DNA of 64,000 bases from Desulfuromonas thiophila. Its GTDB lineage: Bacteria; Desulfobacterota; Desulfuromonadia; Desulfuromonadales; Desulfuromonadaceae. Under the pieces are notes generated by a model that was not told where the DNA came from, did no database searches, and saw only the letters and a program-made list of their open reading frames with translations. The position numbers and the translations under genes were made by a program. Of this stretch, positions 24,166 to 33,065 are shown piece after piece. Positions within the stretch are counted from its first letter, which is position 1, and the number at the start of each line of letters is the position of its first letter. The stretch spans positions 1-64,000 of the forward strand of contig NZ_FNAQ01000002.1 of the NCBI RefSeq assembly GCF_900101955.1. The letters are read 5' to 3'.

Positions 24166-25800
24166 CTACAGCTGGCGATGATCGCGGCCGGTCTTTTCCA
24201 GGTAGTAATCGTAGTTGCCCTCGTAGGCGGTCAGGCAGCCGTGATCGATTTCGAACACGCGGTTGGCCAGATGGCGCAGCACATGGCGATCGTGGCTGAC
24301 CAGCAGCAGGGTGCCGCTGAAGCCCTGCAGGGCTTCGAGCAGAACCTCGCGGGCGAGGATGTCGAGGTGGTTGGTCGGTTCGTCGAGGATCAGCAGGTTG
24401 AGTGGCTGGCCGAGCAGGGTGGCCAGCACCAGGCGGGCCTTCTCGCCGCCCGAGAGTTTGTCGACGCGTTTGTCGACCTCGTCGCCCTGAAACAAAAAGG
24501 CGGCGCAGAGATTGCGCAGCACACCGACGCTGAGCTGGGGCAGGGCAGCCTGCACCGTTTCGAACACCGTGCGGCTGGCATCGAGCAGTTCCATACTGTG
24601 CTGGCTGAAGTAGCCGCACAGCACGTTGGCTCCCTGGCTGCAGCTGCCGGCCGAGGGCGCTGTCTGCCCGGCCAGCACCTTCAGCAGGGTCGATTTGCCG
24701 GCGCCGTTGACGCCGACCACGGCCACCTTGTCGCCGCGCCGGACCAGGCCGGAAACGCCGCTGAATACCGTCTTTTCAGTTCCTTCCGGCTGTGGCCAGG
24801 CCTTGGCCAGAGCCGTGAAGGCCAGCACGTCATCGCCGCTGCGCGGCGCCTCGGCAAAAGCGAAACGCAGCCGCTTCTGTTCCGGCGGCAGCACGATGCG
24901 TTCGATCTTCTCCAGCTTCTTCACCCGTGACTGTACCTGGGCGGCGTGGGAGGCGCGGGCGGCGAAGCGGGCGATGAACTCCTCTTCCTTGGCCAGCATC
25001 TCCTGCTGGCGGCGGTGGCTGGCCTGCAGCTGCTCGCGGCGGATCTCGCGCTCGCGCAGATAGAAATCGTAGTCGCCGCTGTAGGTGGTCAGGCCGCCGT
25101 TGCCGACCTCGATGATGCGGTTGACCAGCCGGTTCATGAATTCGCGGTCATGGCTGGTCAGCAGCAGAGCGCCCTTGTAGTCGTCGCGCAGCCAGTTTTC
25201 CAGCCACAGAATCGATTCCATGTCGAGGTGGTTGGTCGGTTCGTCGAGCAGCAGCACATCGGGGTTTTGCGTCAGAATGCGGGCCAGGGCGATGCGCATT
25301 TTCCAGCCGCCGCTGAAGCTTTCCACCGGCCGCTGCTGTTCCTGCGGCGCGATGCCCAGGCCGGTCAGCACGGCCTGGGCGCGGGCCTCCAGATCGTAGC
25401 CGCCACGTTGTTCAAAGCTGTGCTGGGCCTCGCCGTAGCGTTCCAGCAAAGCGGTCAGTTCATCATCCTCCAGGCCGCTGGCCATGCGGCTTTCCATGCG
25501 GGTCAGTTCCTCGCCCAGGGCCACCACATCGCCACAGGCGGCCATGACCTCAGCCAGCGCGCTGCGGCCGGCCATGTCGCCGACATCCTGCGAAAAATAG
25601 CCAATCACACAGCCCTTGGCGCAGCCGATCTCGCCGCTATCGGGTTTTTCCTCGCCGCAGATCAGGCGGAACAGGGTCGATTTGCCGGCACCGTTGGGGC
25701 CGACCAGGCCGGTACGGCTGTTGGGCGGAATCTGGCAGCTGGCGTTGTCGAACAGCAGGCGCTGGCCGTGCTGCCGGCGGATGGAGCTGAGATGGATCAT
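24166..25800 (-). CDS. ABC-F family ATPase (Uup/YheS-like translation factor)
   Basis: 544 residues with two ABC ATPase domains and no membrane segment. Walker A motifs are GPNGAGKST and GVNGAGKST, signatures SFSGG and KLSGG, and Walker B/switch DEPTNHLD twice. The linker between the domains is basic and helical (KEEEFIARFAARASHAAQVQSRVKKLEKIER), as expected for the P-site tRNA interaction motif. Such proteins act on stalled ribosomes. No C-terminal coiled coil like that of Uup is present, which favours a YheS/EttA-like role. The ATG at 25800 follows GGGAG. Confidence 0.88.
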   Translation of the reverse strand: MIHLSSIRRQHGQRLLFDNASCQIPPNSRTGLVGPNGAGKSTLFRLICGEEKPDSGEIGCAKGCVIGYFSQDVGDMAGRSALAEVMAACGDVVALGEELTRMESRMASGLEDDELTALLERYGEAQHSFEQRGGYDLEARAQAVLTGLGIAPQEQQRPVESFSGGWKMRIALARILTQNPDVLLLDEPTNHLDMESILWLENWLRDDYKGALLLTSHDREFMNRLVNRIIEVGNGGLTTYSGDYDFYLREREIRREQLQASHRRQQEMLAKEEEFIARFAARASHAAQVQSRVKKLEKIERIVLPPEQKRLRFAFAEAPRSGDDVLAFTALAKAWPQPEGTEKTVFSGVSGLVRRGDKVAVVGVNGAGKSTLLKVLAGQTAPSAGSCSQGANVLCGYFSQHSMELLDASRTVFETVQAALPQLSVGVLRNLCAAFLFQGDEVDKRVDKLSGGEKARLVLATLLGQPLNLLILDEPTNHLDILAREVLLEALQGFSGTLLLVSHDRHVLRHLANRVFEIDHGCLTAYEGNYDYYLEKTGRDHRQL

Positions 25801-25895
25801 GGCAAGGGACTCCCGCGCGGGCAAAAGCGCCTTGGTAGCACGATTGCCGCGGCGCGGGCAAGTTCAAAGCAGGCCGGATGGATGGGACGGGTGGT

Positions 25896-26615
25896 TCAGC
25901 GCTGACCGCGGCGCGGCAGCAGGAAACGGGTACCGCCCTGGCGCAGCACGGCGCCCTGGGGGGTGATCTCTTCCAGCTGACAGCTGTCGATCCGGCTGCC
26001 TTCGCCGAGCAGCTGATTGTTGATGCGTACCAGCCGGCTGGCGGGGTCGGTGCTGTAGACATGCACACTCATGTCCAGGGTCGGCAGACGCTCCAGCAGT
26101 TCGCCCGGCAGCTGCTGGTAGAGGGGCAGATCGGCTGGCTGGTCGGCCGATTGATTCTCATGCCCAGGTCCTGCCGCCGGTGCTGGCAGCAGGGTTGGTT
26201 GGGGTTGCCTGCTGGTATCCGTTTTGGTGTTCGGCCCGCTCTCTGCCGCGGTGGCAGTTGGTGCTGGCAGCGCGAGGGGCGGCGGTGTGACCCTCTGGGT
26301 GGCCGGCGTGGGAGCGGGCGGGGTCAAGACTTCTGGCGCTGTGACAACAGGGACGGGCGCCGGCGGTGGGACAGCGCCAGAAGTGCTGTTGTAGGGGCTG
26401 GTTGTCTGCAGGGCGGCACCCTGCGGGGGTGCCGCCCTTAACAGCCACCAGAGGCCAACGGCGCCATTGAGCAGCAAGGCCAGGCTCAGCAGCAGCGGCC
26501 ACAGCCGCCGGCGCGGTGGCGCGGCGACGGGTTCCGGCTGGCTGTGCAGGCCGGGGACCTGTTGTTGCTGGCGTTGCTGCTGGGATTTTTTCAGGGCATC
26601 AAGAATGATCGACAT
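25896..26615 (-). CDS. gspB: GspB-like type II secretion assembly protein
   Basis: 239 residues. A short cytoplasmic N-terminus (MSIILDALKKSQQQRQ, typical of GspB), one membrane helix (about 39-60), a long Pro/Thr/Ala-rich periplasmic linker, and a C-terminal T2SSB domain (PLYQQLPGELLERLPTLDMS, VRINNQLLGEG, GAVLRQGGTRFLLP). With GspA it is thought to help the secretin cross the peptidoglycan. The start overlaps the end of gspA by 17 bases, so the two are coupled. No other secretion genes lie in the window. Confidence 0.85.
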   Translation of the reverse strand: MSIILDALKKSQQQRQQQQVPGLHSQPEPVAAPPRRRLWPLLLSLALLLNGAVGLWWLLRAAPPQGAALQTTSPYNSTSGAVPPPAPVPVVTAPEVLTPPAPTPATQRVTPPPLALPAPTATAAESGPNTKTDTSRQPQPTLLPAPAAGPGHENQSADQPADLPLYQQLPGELLERLPTLDMSVHVYSTDPASRLVRINNQLLGEGSRIDSCQLEEITPQGAVLRQGGTRFLLPRRGQR

Positions 26616-28206
26616 GGGCGCTGTCCGTTGGTGAAACCAGCAGGCGGGGCCGCTGGGGCAGGGCGTCGCGGGTCAGGCGGATCAGGGTCAGTGGTCCGAT
26701 AATGCCATCGTCCTTGAGGCCTTGCTGGCGTTGAAAACGTTTGAGGGTTTCAAGCAGGCTGCCGCCAAGATGGGTGGACGGTTCCAGGGGCAGGGGTTCG
26801 TTGAAATAGCGGGCTAGGGCACGGGCCACCAGGGCGACCAGGGCGTCATCCTGGCCCGGTGTGATGGCTTCGCGGTAACTGGCCGGCGCTGGCCAGAGCA
26901 GCTGGTATTCGCCCAGCCAGCAGCGTACCAGCTGGTGCAGCGGCAGCTGGAAGAGCTCCTCGCCGATCTGCAGCAGGGCACTGCCGTCGCCGGCGGGGGT
27001 GCGCTGCAGCTGGCGCAGCAGGGCATAGACCGCCTGGCCGCTATCGTTCTTGAGGGTCAGGATGGCGGGCAGATCCAGCTGTTCCAGTCGGCCGAGACTG
27101 CCCTGCAGCCGCAGCCAGCGCAACGCGACCGGGCTGCCTGTGGGCAGCTGCTGCTGCCACAACAGTTGCAGCTGAAGGCGGCTGTGCTCATCATTGTGAC
27201 TGCTGGCCGGCAGTTGCTGCCAGGGCAGACTGATCGGCATGGCCGGCGGGGAGGGGCTGCCGGCTGCGCTGGCGGGAGCCGGCGGCGTTGGCGGGGTTCC
27301 GGAGGCGGCCAACCAGAGCCCGGCGCCGAGAGCGCTGCCCGCCAGCAGCAGGACCATGCCAGCGCGCAGCAGATAGTGGCGCGCTGGCAGGCCATCGGGC
27401 TGGCCGAACAGCTCGCGGGCGCTGCGGCGCAACAGTCGGCGGTTGACGCGCGGTTGGCCGGCGACGTAGGCCGCCAGCAGGGCGCGGTCGCACAGCACGT
27501 TGATCAGGCGCGGTATCCCCTGGCTCAGCCGATGCAGCAGGCGCAGGGCTCCCGCGGTAAACAGCGGCCGGTCGCAGCCGGCCACCTGCAGCCGGTGGCG
27601 GACGTAGGCGGCGACCTCGGCGGCTGACAGGGGCTCCAGGTGGTAACGGGCGGTGATGCGCTGTTTGAGCTGGCGCAGTTCGGCCTGATCGAGCAGGCGG
27701 CGCAGTTCCGGCTGGCCCAGCAGCAGGATCTGCAGCAGTTTCTGCTTGTGGGTCTCCAGATTGGTCAGCAGGCGAATCTGTTCCAGGACGGCGAAATCGA
27801 GATTCTGCGCTTCGTCGATGATCAGCACCGTGCGGCGGCCGCGGCCGTGATTGGCCAGCAGAAAGGCGTTGATGGCATCGACCAGTACCTTGATGCTGCC
27901 GGTGCCGGCCGGCAGGGCGATGCCCAGTTCGTCACACAGACTGGCCAGCAGTTCGCTGGCGGTCAGGCGCGGGTTGAGGATGAAGGCCACGTCGGTCTGG
28001 TCGGGCAGCTGCTCCAGCAGGCAGCGGCATACCGTGGTCTTGCCGGTGCCGACCTCGCCGGTCAGCAGCACAAAGCCGCCGTCGCCCTCGATGCCGTAGA
28101 GCAGATGGGCCAGGGCTTCGCGGTGGCGTGGACTCATGTACAGATAATGCGGGTCGGGAACGATGGAGAAGGGCGTGTCGTTCAGGGCGAAATAGGCCTT
28201 GTACAT
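26599..28206 (-). CDS. gspA: GspA/ExeA-like AAA+ ATPase with peptidoglycan-binding domain
   Basis: 535 residues. The N-terminal AAA domain starts MYKAYFALNDTPFSIVPDP and has Walker A GEVGTGKTT (50-58) and Walker B TVLIIDEAQNL (126-136). A membrane helix follows at about 288-310, then a Pro/Ala linker, a C39-peptidase-like region, and a C-terminal peptidoglycan-binding repeat (LLETLKRFQRQQGLKDDGIIGP). This is the GspA/ExeA layout for energy-dependent secretin insertion. The start MYKAYF is preferred over an in-frame ATG three codons earlier because homologues begin there. Confidence 0.9.
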   Translation of the reverse strand: MYKAYFALNDTPFSIVPDPHYLYMSPRHREALAHLLYGIEGDGGFVLLTGEVGTGKTTVCRCLLEQLPDQTDVAFILNPRLTASELLASLCDELGIALPAGTGSIKVLVDAINAFLLANHGRGRRTVLIIDEAQNLDFAVLEQIRLLTNLETHKQKLLQILLLGQPELRRLLDQAELRQLKQRITARYHLEPLSAAEVAAYVRHRLQVAGCDRPLFTAGALRLLHRLSQGIPRLINVLCDRALLAAYVAGQPRVNRRLLRRSARELFGQPDGLPARHYLLRAGMVLLLAGSALGAGLWLAASGTPPTPPAPASAAGSPSPPAMPISLPWQQLPASSHNDEHSRLQLQLLWQQQLPTGSPVALRWLRLQGSLGRLEQLDLPAILTLKNDSGQAVYALLRQLQRTPAGDGSALLQIGEELFQLPLHQLVRCWLGEYQLLWPAPASYREAITPGQDDALVALVARALARYFNEPLPLEPSTHLGGSLLETLKRFQRQQGLKDDGIIGPLTLIRLTRDALPQRPRLLVSPTDSAHVDHS

Positions 28207-28490
28207 GGCGGTCATCCAGCAGGGCAGTCGGGAACGGCAGGCGCGCGGCGCAATCTTCGCGGCCGAAAACGCGCCTGAGCATAGCATGATCACCGATGGG
28301 AACAAAGACCTGTTCGAATGGCCGTTCGCCGCCAGCGGCCAGTCGGCGCAAATGGCCGCTGGTAAAACCGCCGGGCTGCGTTATAGTCATTCAATAGACG
28401 GGGCCTGTTTTGCGGCACGGCGCCTGACAGCGCCGGAACGGAATCCTGCTGCTGGCGTCGACACCCACCAGCGGAGCGCTGTTGCCTGTG
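28207..28490. other. Intergenic region upstream of the glycogen island
   Basis: No gene is supported. A possible -10 (TATAGT, 28382-28387) reads towards glgP, with a poor -35. Downstream of it lies the leader element described at 28491-28552, so the glgP transcript would carry a leader of roughly 190 bases. Confidence 0.4.
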
Positions 28491-28552
28491 TACGGCGAAG
28501 CGGTGTGACCGTTGCGGCAACGCAGCCGTTGGGGCGTTTTTGCGCTGCCATC
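28491..28552 (+). promoter_or_regulatory. Leader element A, shared with the malQ leader
   Basis: From 28509 to 28552 the sequence matches 36217-36260 at 40 of 44 positions without gaps; both also have TACGGCG and GAAGC upstream. The conserved core is GTTG-(3)-CAAC, then CAACG-CAGC-CGTTG (in the malQ copy a G-U replaces one pair), then GCGTTTTTGCGCTGCC, in which GCTGC could alternatively pair with the earlier GCAGC. It ends 30 bases before the glgP ATG. It does not match any riboswitch consensus I know (TPP, cobalamin, GEMM, SAM, glycine were considered). Confidence 0.6.
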
Positions 28553-28582
28553 CGGTATCAATCTTTCAAGGGGACTGGTCTT

Positions 28583-30298
28583 ATGGAGTGGAGTCGCTTT
28601 ACCGAAGCCTCGCGGATTGCCTATTTTTCGATGGAAATCGGTCTGTCGCAGGATATCCCCACCTACAGCGGCGGTCTGGGAATTCTGGCCGGGGATACGA
28701 TCAAGAGCGCCGCCGATCTGCAGGTGCCGTTGGTGGCGGTCACCCTGGCCAGTCGCAAGGGCTATTTCGAACAGACCATCGACAGTCAGGGCCGTCAACA
28801 CGAACAGCCGGTCAACTGGGAGATCGCCACCTTTATGGAGCAGCTGCCAGTGCGGGTGACGGTCCCCGTCGAGGGCCATGCGGTGGTGGTGCAAGCCTGG
28901 CTCTACCGCGTGAAAAGTCCGTCCGGCGGGGTGGTGCCGGTGCTGTTTCTGGATACGGATGTGGCCGAGAACCGGCCGGAGGATCGCGCCATCACCGATT
29001 TTCTCTACGGTGGTGATCAAACCTATCGGCTGAAGCAGGAGATTGTGCTGGGCATCGGCGGCGCCCGGATTCTGGCAGCGCTGGGATTTCATATTTTTCA
29101 GTATCACATGAACGAAGGCCATGCCGCCCTGCTGACCGTCGAACTGCTCAACCAGACCCGCAACCTGTCGGCAGCCACCTGGACCGAAACCCTGGCCTTT
29201 GACCGTAATGCCGTGGTGCGGCGCTGCATCTTCACCACCCACACGCCGGTGCCGGCCGGTCACGATCGTTTTCCCTATCCGCTGGTGCAGCGCGTGCTGG
29301 GTGAGGATCTGATCCCGTTGGCGCAACTGCGCGAACTGGGCGGCCATGACGAACTCAACATGACCAGTCTGGCGCTGAAAATGAGCCGGTTTGTCAACGG
29401 GGTCGCCAAAAAGCATGGCCAGGTTTCCCGAGCCATGTTCCCCGGCTACGAGATTCACGCCATCACCAACGGTATTCATCCGCTGACCTGGGCCTCGCCC
29501 TACATGGTGGCGCTGTTCAACCGCTACATCCAGGGCTGGGCTCTGCAGCCGGAACTGCTGGTGCGGGTCGATACCATCCCCGATGAACAGATCTGGGAGG
29601 CCCACCAGGGCGCCAAGGCTTATCTGGCGCAGTATATCCAGGAGGTGACCGGCCAGAAGATCTACCTCGATATTCTCACCATCGGTTTTGCCCGCCGGGT
29701 GGCCAGTTACAAGCGCAATGATCTGATTTTCGAGGATATCGAACGGTTGTTGCGACTGGGTGAAGGGCGCTTGCAGCTGATCTTTGCCGGCAAATCCCAT
29801 CCGCACGATGAGAACGGCAAGGCACTGATCCAGCGCATTCACGATTTCATGCATCGGCTGCAGGGCAAGATCACGGTAATCTATCTGCCCAATTACAACA
29901 TCGACGTGGCGTACCGGCTGCTGCCGGGGGTTGATCTGTGGCTCAACACGCCGACGCGGCCGCTGGAGGCGTCCGGCACCAGCGGCATGAAGGCGGCCCT
30001 GAACGGGGTGCCCAACTTCAGTGTCCTTGACGGCTGGTGGATCGAAGGCCATATCGAGGGGGTGACCGGCTGGTCCATCGGCGCGGCGCCGACGGAGCTG
30101 CATGCTGACGAGAACAGCCGTGCGGCCGATGCCACCGATCTGTACGACAAGCTCGAACGGGTGATTCTGCCGCTGTATTACGACCACCCCAGTGACTGGG
30201 TCAAGGTGATGAAGAACGCCATCGGCAAGAACGCCTACTACTTCAATACCCATGTGATGATGCGCCGTTATGTGACGGAAGCCTATCTGCAACGCTGA
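28583..30298 (+). CDS. glgP: Alpha-glucan phosphorylase, short type
   Basis: 571 residues, about 270 shorter than the second phosphorylase of this cluster. It phosphorolyses alpha-1,4-glucan to glucose-1-phosphate. Visible family blocks are IAYFSMEIGLSQDIPTYSGG, LGIGGARILAALG, FTTHTPVPAGHDRF, GFARRVASYKRNDL, and SGTSGMKAALNG with the PLP-binding Lys at K470. It lacks the long N-terminal domain with the allosteric site of classical GlgP, as in the archaeal/Thermotoga-type phosphorylases. AAGGGG precedes the ATG. It heads a series glgP-pgi-glk-glgC-GH57. Confidence 0.92.
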   Translation: MEWSRFTEASRIAYFSMEIGLSQDIPTYSGGLGILAGDTIKSAADLQVPLVAVTLASRKGYFEQTIDSQGRQHEQPVNWEIATFMEQLPVRVTVPVEGHAVVVQAWLYRVKSPSGGVVPVLFLDTDVAENRPEDRAITDFLYGGDQTYRLKQEIVLGIGGARILAALGFHIFQYHMNEGHAALLTVELLNQTRNLSAATWTETLAFDRNAVVRRCIFTTHTPVPAGHDRFPYPLVQRVLGEDLIPLAQLRELGGHDELNMTSLALKMSRFVNGVAKKHGQVSRAMFPGYEIHAITNGIHPLTWASPYMVALFNRYIQGWALQPELLVRVDTIPDEQIWEAHQGAKAYLAQYIQEVTGQKIYLDILTIGFARRVASYKRNDLIFEDIERLLRLGEGRLQLIFAGKSHPHDENGKALIQRIHDFMHRLQGKITVIYLPNYNIDVAYRLLPGVDLWLNTPTRPLEASGTSGMKAALNGVPNFSVLDGWWIEGHIEGVTGWSIGAAPTELHADENSRAADATDLYDKLERVILPLYYDHPSDWVKVMKNAIGKNAYYFNTHVMMRRYVTEAYLQR

Positions 30299-30312
30299 CG
30301 CCGGGAGAAGCC

Positions 30313-31899
30313 ATGCCGCAGTCCTGTCCCAACCTGAATGAAAGCCGCCATTACGCCGACCTGCTGTCCCTGCCGTTTACCGATCTGCGCCGTCTGCTGA
30401 CGGCGGCGCGGGTGAGCGCGGCCGAGGTGCCGATGGCGGCCGGGCTGCATTACAACTACGCCGCCATGCCGGTGGAGGAGCGCCATCTCGACCTGTTGCA
30501 GGGTCTTAGTGACGAATTCGACCTGGTTGGCCAGTACCAGCGTCTGCTGGCCGGTGAGCGCATGAACGTTGGTGAAAACCGCCGGGTGCTGCATCATCTC
30601 ACCCGTGGTCAACTTGGCCCGGCGGTGATGCACGACGGCCGCGACCTGGGAGCCTTTTATCGCGAGCAGCATCAGCGCATCTTCGCCTTTGCTGAACAGG
30701 TGCATCGTGGCGCGCTGCGCGGCAGCAGTGGCGCGGCCTTTACCCAGGTGTGCCAGATCGGCATTGGTGGCTCGGATCTGGGGCCGCGGGCGCTCTATCT
30801 GGCCCTGCAGCAGGAGGCCCGTCGCCAGGGGTGTCAGCTGATGACGGCCGAGTTTTTGTCCAATGTCGATCCTGATGACGCTGACCAGGTGCTGGCCCGC
30901 CTCGATCTGGCCCGGACGCTGTTTGTGCTGGTGTCCAAATCCGGTACCACGCAGGAGACGCTTACCAACGAAACCCTGGTGCGCGTCGCCCTGCGTCACC
31001 AGGGGCTTGACGACCGTGCCCATCTGGTGGCGGTGACCAGCGAGACCAGTCCGCTGGCGGGCAACAGCGCTTACCGCGACAGCTTTTACATGGATGATTT
31101 TGTCGGCGGCCGTTTCTCGTCCACCAGTGCCGTCGGGGCGGTGGTGCTCAGCCTGGCCTTCGGTCCCGCCATCTTCCAGGCCCTGCTCGCCGGCGCCCAT
31201 GCCCAGGACGCCCTGGCCCTGCAGCCGGACATCCGCCACAACGCCAGCCTGCTTGATGCCCTGCTGGGAGTTTATCTGCGCAATGTGCTGGGTTATCCGT
31301 GCAGCGCCGTGCTGCCCTACAGTCAGGCCTTAAGCCGCTTCCCGGCTCATCTGCAACAGCTGGACATGGAATCCAATGGCAAGTCGGTCAACCGGCGGGG
31401 CGAGCCGTTGCCCTACGCCAGTGGCCCGATCATTTTCGGTGAGCCCGGCACCAACGGTCAGCATTCCTTTTATCAGCTGCTGCATCAGGGCACCGATGTG
31501 GTGCCGCTGCAGTTTATCGGGTTCGAACAGGCGCAGGGGCAGCGCGATCTGCTGGTGCAGGGTTCGACCAGTCAGGACAAGCTCAATGCCAATCTGGCGG
31601 CCCAGCTGGTGGCCTTTGCCAAGGGCCGGGCCGACGAAAATGCCAACCGGCATTTTGCCGGTCAGCGACCGGCCAGCCTGATTCGCGGTGCGCGCCTGAC
31701 CGCCGAGGCTCTGGGAGCATTGCTGGCCCATTTCGAGAACAAGATCATGTTCCAGGGGTTTGTATGGAACATCAACTCCTTCGATCAGGAAGGGGTTCAG
31801 CTGGGCAAGGTACTGACGGGGCAGCTGCTGGCGGGAACCGCTGAGGACGAGGCTCTGCAGGCCTATGGTCGTTTGTTGGGGCTGCGGCCGCCGGCTTGA
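30313..31899 (+). CDS. pgi: Glucose-6-phosphate isomerase
   Basis: 528 residues. Both PGI signatures are recognisable: DDFVGGRFSSTSAVG and NINSFDQEGVQLGKVL; QIGIGGSDLGPRAL, SKSGTTQET and FGEPGTNGQHSFYQLLHQG are further conserved blocks with catalytic residues. It links glucose-6-phosphate from glucokinase or glycogen breakdown to fructose-6-phosphate. It starts 14 bases after the phosphorylase with GGGAG at a normal distance, so the two are co-transcribed. Confidence 0.95.
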   Translation: MPQSCPNLNESRHYADLLSLPFTDLRRLLTAARVSAAEVPMAAGLHYNYAAMPVEERHLDLLQGLSDEFDLVGQYQRLLAGERMNVGENRRVLHHLTRGQLGPAVMHDGRDLGAFYREQHQRIFAFAEQVHRGALRGSSGAAFTQVCQIGIGGSDLGPRALYLALQQEARRQGCQLMTAEFLSNVDPDDADQVLARLDLARTLFVLVSKSGTTQETLTNETLVRVALRHQGLDDRAHLVAVTSETSPLAGNSAYRDSFYMDDFVGGRFSSTSAVGAVVLSLAFGPAIFQALLAGAHAQDALALQPDIRHNASLLDALLGVYLRNVLGYPCSAVLPYSQALSRFPAHLQQLDMESNGKSVNRRGEPLPYASGPIIFGEPGTNGQHSFYQLLHQGTDVVPLQFIGFEQAQGQRDLLVQGSTSQDKLNANLAAQLVAFAKGRADENANRHFAGQRPASLIRGARLTAEALGALLAHFENKIMFQGFVWNINSFDQEGVQLGKVLTGQLLAGTAEDEALQAYGRLLGLRPPA

Positions 31900-31929
31900 C
31901 AACGCCGGTTTTCTTGTCAGGATCAAAGG

Positions 31930-31966
31930 ACAGGCTTTCATCTTCAGCTCAGGTGAAGGCCTGTTT
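31930..31966 (+). terminator. Hairpin between pgi and glk, possible weak terminator
   Basis: A 13-bp stem ACAGGCTTTCATC / GGTGAAGGCCTGT (two G-U pairs) is followed by only three T residues, so it may attenuate, protect a 3' end, or simply be structure. Confidence 0.4.
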
Positions 31967-32038
31967 GTGCGCCGGTCGCTCTGACGAGTTTATCGCCGCC
32001 CGGTTCTTCGTCTCATCAACCCCTTACTCGGGAGCGCC

Positions 32039-33013
32039 ATGCTGTTACTTGCGGGAGATGTCGGCGGAACCAGTGCCCGTTTTCAATGGCTTGCCGTGGG
32101 TGAACGACAAACCGAACGATCGGCGGTCCACAGTTACCGCAGCGCCGACTTCGCCTCCTTTTCCGATCTGCTGGCGCAATTGCTGCGTGACTGTAGCATC
32201 GAACGGGTGGACGTGGCCTGTTTTGGCTTGCCTGGACCGGTCAACGACGCCGAGGTGACACTGACCAACCTGCCCTGGCATATTCGCGTCTGCCTGCTCA
32301 AGGCGCGCCTGCCGCTGGCTACCGTGACGCTGATCAACGATTTTCAGGCCGCCGCCCTGGGAATCGACGAACTTGCGGCCGACGCGCTGATCTGCCTGCA
32401 TGAAGGCCGTTTCGATCCCGCTGGCAACCGGCTGGTGGTGGGGGCCGGGACCGGCCTGGGCGTGGCTCCGGTCTATCAGCGCGGCGGGCGGTTCTACCCC
32501 CAGTCGTCCGAGGGTGGTCACATGGCCTTTGCACCGCTGGACGAAGAGCAGGAGCGTTTGCTGCACTGGCTGCATGAGCGCTGGCGCCATGTCAGTTACG
32601 AAGATCTGTTGTCCGGCAGCGGTCTGGAAACGCTTTATCTGTACCATCTGCGGCGGATGGGCCGATCGGAGGCGCCGGTTTTACGGGCCGCCGAGGTTCA
32701 TGCCGCCGCCGAACGCGGTGAAGCTGCCGCCGTGGCCGCCCTGACCAGTTTTGTCAATATCTATGGGCAGTTTGTCGGCGATGCGGCGCTGTTGTGGCCG
32801 GCCCGCGCCGGAATCTATATTGCCGGCGGCATTGGTGGCCGCATTGCCCGCTGGATGCGCGGATCGGCCTTCACCGAGTATTTTCTGGCCAAGGATCGCA
32901 TGCGTGAGGTGGTTGAACAGATGCCGGTTTATCTGGTGACCGACGAACTGATCGGCTTGAAGGGCGCCCTGCTGCAGGCGCGCCGCAGCGCCGGCCTGGT
33001 GGAGCGCCCCTGA
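32039..33013 (+). CDS. glk: Glucokinase (bacterial Glk family)
   Basis: 324 residues. The N-terminal phosphate-binding loop GDVGGTSARFQW, the LINDFQAAALG segment with the catalytic Asp, GAGTGLGVAPV, SEGGHMAFAP, VSYEDLLSGSGLE and IAGGIGG all fit hexokinase-family Glk rather than the ROK repressors. It phosphorylates glucose released from glycogen by MalQ or GH57. CGGGAG precedes the ATG. It is 138 bases downstream of pgi, beyond a hairpin. Confidence 0.93.
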   Translation: MLLLAGDVGGTSARFQWLAVGERQTERSAVHSYRSADFASFSDLLAQLLRDCSIERVDVACFGLPGPVNDAEVTLTNLPWHIRVCLLKARLPLATVTLINDFQAAALGIDELAADALICLHEGRFDPAGNRLVVGAGTGLGVAPVYQRGGRFYPQSSEGGHMAFAPLDEEQERLLHWLHERWRHVSYEDLLSGSGLETLYLYHLRRMGRSEAPVLRAAEVHAAAERGEAAAVAALTSFVNIYGQFVGDAALLWPARAGIYIAGGIGGRIARWMRGSAFTEYFLAKDRMREVVEQMPVYLVTDELIGLKGALLQARRSAGLVERP

Positions 33014-33026
33014 ACGAAGCCCCTGA

Positions 33027-33047
33027 ACGGGAGGCAGTCCCGGTTTT
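33027..33047 (+). terminator. Small hairpin with T tract between glk and glgC
   Basis: CGGGA-GGCAG-TCCCG is followed by GTTTTTT. The stem is only five base pairs, so it could be a weak terminator or attenuator in front of glgC. Confidence 0.4.
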
Positions 33048-33065
33048 TTGCCCTGTGAGGAGACG

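Noticed and set aside
28391-30292. A 633-codon minus-strand open frame antisense to the short glgP
   Set aside because: The composition is shadow-like, there is no family match, and the plus strand encodes all phosphorylase motifs.
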